Assembly: GCA_021018815.1 (NCBI GenBank)
Contig: JAITYX010000003.1
Span: forward strand, 2,728,001 to 2,792,000
DNA from: Talinum fruticosum
Lineage: Eukaryota > Streptophyta > Magnoliopsida > Caryophyllales > Talinaceae
Direction of reading: 5' to 3'
DNA: 64,000 nt
In this document: positions 57,469 to 64,000 of the stretch, one piece after another
Position numbering within the stretch: position 1 is the first letter of the stretch
Layout of the letters: each line of letters opens with the position of its first letter
The notes under the pieces: generated by a model
Database searches by the model: none
The model's input: the letters and a program-made list of their open reading frames with translations, nothing else
What the model was told of the DNA's origin: nothing
Program-made: the position numbers and the translations under genes

Positions 57469-57475
57469 TTTTATA
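57469..57475 (-). promoter_or_regulatory. TATA box of antisense gene, copy B
   Basis: CCTATAAAAGGG on the minus strand, 124 bp upstream of the ATG, followed by the same CTCTTCTTGCTCTTGC-type leader as copy A. Preservation of box and spacing in both copies supports function. Confidence 0.6.
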
Positions 57476-58099
57476 GGCAAACTCGGTTAAGACAACCAAC
57501 CATACAAGACAAGGGTCAAGCAAGTAGTGGGAGACCAAGGGAATCCGGCAGTGCGCGCCGGGGCCACGCTTGCCAAAGGCTGGCCGGTGCCGGCCACAAG
57601 GAGCCGTGAAGTCTTATCGGCGACCACCTTTACAGCCCAGCCTACCCACCTAGTTTGTGGAGTCTTATCAATTCGTGGCATGTGACCCTTTGTCTCCTTG
57701 TGCATGGAAGTGGGAGTTTCGGGCCCACTAATCAACTTTTTCGAACAGTTTTATCGATCTGTTTTTAACTGAATTACTCGGGTAAAACACTGAACTTTTG
57801 TCAATTTGATTATGCACTAACAAGCATGTTAGTATAGCAGATTATTTGGCCATGCTTCGGATCAAAAGAACGATCGAAGTTTCAGCATCAAAATATACCA
57901 AGCTTCAGGCTCTAATCAAGCCAAGCTTAGGATCCTCTTACCAAACTTCGTAACGCATGCATCATGATTAAGTTCAGGCCCCATTTTGGAGTTCAGGTTC
58001 AATTCCACCAATTCCAAGCATCACACAATACCTAATATCAAAAATCGAGGTAAGTATCCTTTAGTGTCTACTTTAACCCTTCGTCTTTTAGACTCGGTC

Positions 58100-58110
58100 A
58101 AAGTGGGGGC
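58100..58110 (+). other. Polypurine tract before LTR C
   Basis: AAAGTGGGGGC, four bases before the LTR. The 60 bp ahead of it are nearly identical to those before LTR A. Confidence 0.75.
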
Positions 58111-58114
58111 TAAC

Positions 58115-60053
58115 TATAGACACCTAAAAAGTGTCATCTCTTATCTCTTTATTTACGTATTTTATTTTGTTCACCCGATGATAAAATCCTGAATCCTGTT
58201 TGAGGATTTAGATCTCGGCTCGTGATTCGATTGGTGCGACATAAGCCAATAAACCACGAAGAACCCCCAACACCAAATAAATAGTCTTTTGCCTTGGGTC
58301 GATCCAAAAATCCCACTTTCTTTCGAGACGATCCAAGAATTGGGCCAAGCCTTCAGAGACAATGGAGTCCAATATCGCGTAATGAGAAATTCCAAGCTTA
58401 GAATACTGCATTTTACTTTTGTCCAATCGGACAAGGAGTCGAAGACTCGAAGATGGTGTTAAAGCGTTGCTTTTCATGATCATGAGCATCAAAGTATTGC
58501 ATTTAAGCTCCACAAAATAATCCACACGAGACTAGAAGCTTTTCCCCTCAAAACGACGTCGTGCTCGGCTCCTGCAAACCTAGAGTTTTAAGTAAAATGC
58601 TACGTTTTGTCTTAGAGAATCCCTTTGAAACACGGTAGGGCACGAAACCCTAGGCATGCCCGGGTGGCCGGTGCTTGTGAATCGGGTTCTATTCGATACT
58701 ATCCTTGCTTTATCCGGTTCAATCTTGTGATATTGTGGCCTAGTTTGTTTGCAGTCTGCTTGGACGCTCTGGTTGAGTGTAAGCCCTAGATCATTTGTGA
58801 TCTAGGTCTCTCCCTATAAATAGAGAGCCTTGACTCTCATTCCCTTACAACTTTCTCATGCGTAATGTCTGTAGAAAGCTAACCAGAGCACTCATATCTA
58901 AATGTTACTCAGCCAAAATTACTCGCTAATCATTAATCTTTTCTCTACTTCCCGCGGTTGAATCCGTGCAAATAGTTAAAGAATATTCAGTTATTCTAAT
59001 CTCTGGGCATTATTCAACTGATCTTCCATATTCCCTACATGCATAAGTTCATAAAAGCAAGCCCTTTTCTTTGATTTTTCACCGTCGCATCGGGAGATCC
59101 AGCGTAGAGATCTAGATTAACAAGGTGGGACAACCTGAGAGCAATCGTGGAGCCTTCAAAGGGTTTATATTATTTTTATGATTTATTTACCGCTTTCCGT
59201 ATTGTGGATTAAAGAGATGTAATCGTTCTTTTAATTCCTCCCTGCCCGATGTAACCTTTTGGTTTTTTTCCATTTTCTTTTCTTTATCGCTTTCTTTTAT
59301 TATCATTTTGGTTGCTTTAAATTTCGCTTAGCATGTTGTTGTATGCTTGTGTTTTTCGCATTATTTAGATTCACTACTCGAATTAGTAATGGCCGTCTTC
59401 GGATGGGCGGAATGGAAGGGTTTTCCCTACGTTCCGTACCCTTGCCCCGAATTCAATTCTTGGTTCAAAGACTGATGTAGTCAATTTTACCCTCTTTTAG
59501 TCTTAGTTTTTCCATACTGATATTGGAAGAGCAATTTTTTATTTTTGTTAGTCTTCACCCTAAAAACTAACTGGTGATTCCCCTTTTATGCTTTATTCTT
59601 ATTGAATTGCATCTCGGTTATTTTCTGGTTGTAGGGTAAAAAAATGGAATGCTGGATCTACCTTCCAAGCTATAGGTCGAGGTTGATCGTGTCGGCCCGA
59701 GTCTATGGTCGGCGCCGACAACTGCCGCGACTTAGGCTTGGGTCTAGGCTGGTGTTTTCACACCTGTCTGTCCTTAAAGCCTCACGGCGGAACCCTTGTT
59801 TTTTAAATTTTATTTATCCTTTAATTAGGAAGTAATATCCGGGGAATTCTGAAAATAATTAATAAAACCACCATTCAAACTTTGCTTAATCGGATTTACT
59901 AAAAATTCGGAAATCTTAATAAAAGGTTCGTCCCCACTTTCTAAAATCCATCTTCAAAACCCTAAAATCATTTTCCAACTCTAAAAAACCTTTACGCCAA
60001 AAAGGCATGTGGGGAAGCTCGATCCGGGTCCCGCCCGGGTCGTGGTTCCTACA
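58115..60053 (+). repeat. Gypsy LTR C (3' LTR of full-length copy)
   Basis: Starts TATAGACACC (TG mutated to TA) and ends CTACA. TATA box CTATAAATAG is at 58814-58823, followed by AGAGCCTTGACTCTCATT. It aligns with LTR B except for the roughly 205-bp promoter deletion in B. Confidence 0.88.
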
Positions 60054-60275
60054 CCAACTTAGTGGCAAATTTGGTTGATCTGTGCTCTCAAGTTGCTGCA
60101 TTTGTTGGTTAGAGTTTAGGGGTCCCTAACACATGTAACTAAGCTCATACAACGTGTGTAAAACAAGATTCCAACCGATTAACTAATTCATCCTAGAATT
60201 GCAAAAATACCCAGAAAATAAAAATTTTTAGTGCGGGGCAAGAACTCTAGGTGCTAATTTTGGAAAACAATTTTG

Positions 60276-61250
60276 GATGGTCATTTTCCTTCTTAGAATA
60301 GTATCATTTCTTGCATTCATGACTTGCTCGAAGCCAAATCTCCTTCAATATACACTTCCACCAGCTTCTATGCACATCCCTTGCCTGCAACCTGACTTGT
60401 TCTTGCCTCAATTGAAGTGAGGGGTATGGAACCTTGTTGGCAGCAACAAGGATGGAACGTATCTATCACAAAATGTCCAAAACATAAGTAAAAATTTCCT
60501 AAAATATTACAAACCAATAAATGCAAAAATTGTTCAAAAAATAAAAAAATTATGTTGAAAACTAGGAAATCGATATGTTGAAATTGGATTCCATGTGTGG
60601 ACAGTCCTTTCCTTCACGGATCATCTTGCTTGGCTGCATTTAGGACTTGTCCAAGGCATTAATAGCATCAAGTTGCACTTGTCTTCAAACTTATACACAT
60701 CTTTAGCTCCCAGCTGAACTTGTGCATGCTTGAACTGGTCCGAAAGTCTAACAAACCTGGTGGCGGCATTGGAGATGGATTTTCTCCATCACATAGTGTT
60801 CAAAACATAGCTAAAATTTTCCAAATTATTAAAAACCAAAATTTGAGTAAAAATGTTTAGAAAATAAAAAAATATGAGTCCTCTTAAGAACTCAAAGGGC
60901 TGATTCGGTAGACATGGTTGGATAGTCAATTCCTACATTGGATTGCATTATTTCCACCATGTTTGATTTGAGCAAGGTCTTCACATTCTTAATCTGCATT
61001 ACCATGGCCTTCTTTGTCACTTTTCTACCTTGCAGTTCATCCTACATAACTAATCCTGCACATCTCCAAACTAAACTACTAGAACTTTGTATGCTACATG
61101 CCTCTCGGCTCTTCCATGCTTACTTGAGCTGAACATGGTCTTTGTTATCTAAATGATTTGTCTTCATCTCTTCTTGCTCTCCTTTGGCACTTAGCTGGTC
61201 TTACACAACCTAAAATAGTGCTCAAGGTGGAACATCTTTATCACGGGGCT
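60276..61250. repeat. Diverged tandem repeats, period about 322 bp
   Basis: The anchor GGATGGTCATTTTCCTTC recurs as GGACAGTCCTTTCCTTCA and GGATAGTCAATTCCTACA at 60276, 60599 and 60920 (spacing 323 and 321). A second anchor, ATC(T)ATCAC followed by CAAAACATA and A-rich DNA, recurs at 60461 and 60784. Copies are roughly 60-70 percent alike by eye. The source is unknown. Confidence 0.55.
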
Positions 61251-64000
61251 TGCTTGTCTGGATTGAGCTAGATAAGACCGGGACGAGTCGGTTTTGAGTT
61301 GCTTCCTACATCTGTTTCACTACATTAGCCTACCTTAGCTTACAACTAAGATTGAACTTCCCTAACGCTGAACTTCCCTAAGGCTGAACTAAACTTGAAA
61401 TTTAGTGGGCTGAATTGATGATGTAATAATATTTCCATCAAGAACCGAACTTGAATGCATTTAAATTCTCATATATGGGGTTGGGTCTACTTCAATCTAG
61501 TGTGTTTAAACATTAACTTGACAGTTGATTTTGTCTTCTCTTTTCTTTTTGAAATAAGTAGTGTGAAATTCTCAATTTGGTTCCAAAAACTCTGCTGCGT
61601 GTGAGATGATCTTCAATGTATGCAATTGGCTTGGCCCCTACTCCTACATAGTGAAGTTCTGGATTTTCTTGAAAAAACTTTAAATTCTCACTTTGCCTCT
61701 GTAATGCCCTAGCCTCCCTCCTTGATTTCACCATGGAGGAGTTGAAGAACCCATGAAGTAGACACCATTTTGAAATATTGGTGAATGTGATTCCTTCATC
61801 TCTTTAAAGTTGGAAATATTTGAGGCTTAAATGTGTTGTTTGTAAATCTTTGCATACCACTTGTAGCATAATTTCTCTTAATTTAAGAATCAAAAGACGT
61901 GCATATGGGATTTTGTTGTTATTGTTCGTTGCAAAGTGATTGGTTGTATGAAAGATTAAAAATTAGCACGTGTTGATGGTTTAAGTTTAAATATGACTCC
62001 GGTGATGGTCTCTAAGTGTGCTTACTCGAGACTCTTCATGCATCAAATACATGGGTTAAACTCTTTATACTTCAATTTATACCTAAATAAGCGGAACTTT
62101 CATAGAAATGCAAGTCTAATTACGGGAGAGCCATCCATGTTAGATATATAACTAAGTTGGAATGACCAAAACCAGTGCTTTTAAACGTAGATGCTTATAG
62201 AATATACACTTTTCCGACAAGGATAACATGTGTTTTTTCATTCCCTACGGCCTGCCATGGATGAAATAGTGAAGCCATAGTTACTTACCAAAAGCAGGAT
62301 AAATCATGTATCTATCAATGATGTCTATTCTTTTACGGTGTATCCCTTGGCTTTGGAGATCTTTTAAAACCTGATTTAACTCTACCATTGTTTGAGATAT
62401 TACTTGTAGAAGAATTATTAGCACCGTATTTACCGGGTAAGCATATACATGCTTTTGAAGGACCTTAGACCTCCTAGATGTCGTTTATAATTCTTTGAGG
62501 TTACGAGGATCAACGGACACTAGGTGACTTGATATAAATACTTTGTTTTTCATCAATCATTTGGAAATACCGGATCCATTGAATTAGGGCTTAATTTTTA
62601 GTTTGCGCATTGTGCTATGATGAATCAAATTGAATTTTGATTGATCTTGTGTAGTTTAGATCATTGTCAATGTTTGAGTTGAGTTGATTGTTTAATTATG
62701 ATACCAATTTTGATTGAGTTTGGCTCTTCTATTATTGTTTGTTAAACTATGTGAATTTTAATTTTCTTTCTCTAACATTGGTTGCGGAGATGGGATCACA
62801 TCGGCGTGTCCATTTTGTCTCATCTAAGCTCCGTAAGGTTTGTCGAATTTCTTAAACCCGAGGTTGAACTTCACTTTCTATTTCCAACTCTCAATTTTTC
62901 TTTGATTTTGTTTCTTTCTCATCTTCTTCTAAGTGTTGCCATCTCGGACCTCAATGTCGGATCCCATCCAATAAGTGACCTTTTAAAAAAAATAAATTGG
63001 AATACGTATTCTTGTCTTTTTCTCCCGCCTCTTTTTCTATTCTTCCTAATCTCATCTATTGTACTTGAAATGGTCATGGAAAAACCGAAGTGCAACATGC
63101 TTATGGGTGAAAAATTAAATCCATAGGTTTGTTACCTCTCTCTCTCTAGATGTTTTGGGCTTGTATTTAAGTTTTTAGGGTACTTAATTTGGTTCAAATT
63201 TTCAGTTTTGGGGTACTATTAACTAATGTGTTCAATGGGTGTCCCCATTTGTGCTAAAGGCATGTGGTAAGATTGTTGATTATGATTTGGGTTTTGAAAT
63301 CCATAACCTTGAGGTTTTCATGAAGATGTGTATGTGAATACGGGATTGTTGACTATGTATGTCCCATATAGTGACTTAGATGTATCCGCCGAGTGTTTGA
63401 TCATATGTTTGAAAGAACTATTGTTAAATGTTTTTGTGTATGATTTCTTATATTTCCCCCTCCTTATAGAGGCCTAAAGGTTTCATATACAAAACATAAG
63501 GTTCATAGGCTTCTATGGACTAGCAAAATTTTCTCTTGACTAAGGTCATGGGAACCTTTGGGTACTACCAATCTCTAAATTGTTAATGACATTGTTATTC
63601 CTCAGTAGCTAACACTTTGAGGTGGTCTATAGCTACCTGGCACTATGCTTGCAAGCTAAGCTGAAACGCCGTATATCTTTTCTTTTACTGGCTGTGCTTT
63701 TAGAGTTGATCTTAGAACTCGACTCGTTAATAAAGTTGAACCCTTTAAAGACAACAATATGGTTGAATGGATAAGGATGTTCTCTCTTAAAAGGTGAGAC
63801 CTTTCGTAATGCATTTAGAAGTATATATACTACAAGCATAACAAATAAGAATGATTTTCTATTTTGGTCAATTACATTATTTCTAACTTATTCTCAACCC
63901 CCACCCCTAAAAAAAGACCCCACTAGTCATTTAAGACCATGTATGTGAGAATGGTTCCCACTTTGTGTAACTTTTAGTTTGATAACAAGAAAATATGTTT
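61251..64000. other. AT-rich intergenic region
   Basis: No gene or transposon protein is recognised. Short open frames (for example 62782-63126) lack any known domain and have no gene-like neighbours. Confidence 0.5.

Larger units (their letters stand above)
35104..60053 (+). mobile_element. Full-length Tat/Ogre-type Ty3/gypsy retrotransposon, interrupted by CACTA
   Basis: The order is LTR B, tRNA-Arg-type primer site, gag, protease, RT, RNase H, second RNase H, integrase, two antisense genes, polypurine tract, LTR C. PR-RT-RH-IN order makes it Ty3/gypsy. The extra RNase H and the antisense 3' genes point to the Tat lineage (Ogre, Retand, Grande). Without the 7.7-kb CACTA insertion it would be about 17.2 kb. 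Target duplication: CCACT at 35099-35103 against CCAAC(T) after 60053, imperfect. All coding regions carry stops, so it is inactive. Confidence 0.85.

Noticed and set aside
35099..60058. Perfect 5-bp target duplication of the full-length gypsy copy
   Set aside because: The flanks read CCACT and CCAAC; they are similar but not identical, so the duplication is reported only as imperfect.
62782..63126. 114-codon open frame with a hydrophobic middle part
   Set aside because: No domain, no promoter or splice context, T-rich composition; treated as chance.
1..64000. CRISPR arrays, bacterial operons, rRNA genes, telomere arrays
   Set aside because: No regularly spaced repeats, ribosome binding sites or rRNA-like sequence were seen; splicing and plant transposons show eukaryotic nuclear DNA.

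Overview
The window is repeat-rich nuclear DNA of a flowering plant, probably a eudicot. It has GT-AG introns of up to 4.3 kb, plant LTR retrotransposons of both superfamilies, a CACTA transposon, a PIF/Harbinger relic, a LINE fragment and a plant glycosidase gene fragment. The species cannot be named from the sequence. Only one gene looks intact: a six-exon gene for an ERI-1-like 3'-5' exonuclease (exons from 16262 to 26489). Its spliced exons sum to 993 nt, that is 330 residues plus a stop.

Layout. 1-9240: parts of two Ty1/copia elements of Sirevirus type joined head to tail through one LTR, ordered as 3' accessory ORF, LTR (about 2332-3938), damaged gag-pol, second copy of the accessory ORF. 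9250-11706: a decayed PIF/Harbinger transposon on the minus strand, with a Myb/SANT-like gene and a transposase. 12157-12789: two exons of a family 1 beta-glucosidase relic. 13774-13914: a perfect 33-bp inverted repeat around a 75-nt loop. 16262-26489: the exonuclease gene. 27640-28196: LINE endonuclease fragment, minus strand.

From 28720 to 60053 the window is dominated by one Ty3/gypsy family of Tat/Ogre type. A truncated copy has only its 3' end (28720-34526). A second copy has both LTRs (35104-60053), a tRNA-Arg-type primer site, gag, protease, RT, two RNase H domains and integrase. It was later split by a CACTA element (46295-54037) flanked by a 3-bp ATT duplication. 60054-64000 is intergenic, with about 322-bp diverged repeats at its left end.

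The most interesting signal is in the 3' part of both gypsy copies. Between pol and the 3' LTR lies a gene on the opposite strand with a plant mobile domain. In both copies it has a TATA box about 125-130 bp upstream of its ATG, at least three GT-AG introns at matching places, and an acidic C-terminus. The full-length copy also has a second antisense gene with its own TATA box, and the CACTA element landed in it. Because these genes lie antisense to the element's RNA, that RNA cannot lose their introns by splicing. The Sirevirus-type element likewise has a TATA box just upstream of its 3' accessory ORF, so two unrelated retroelement lineages here seem to express extra genes from internal promoters.
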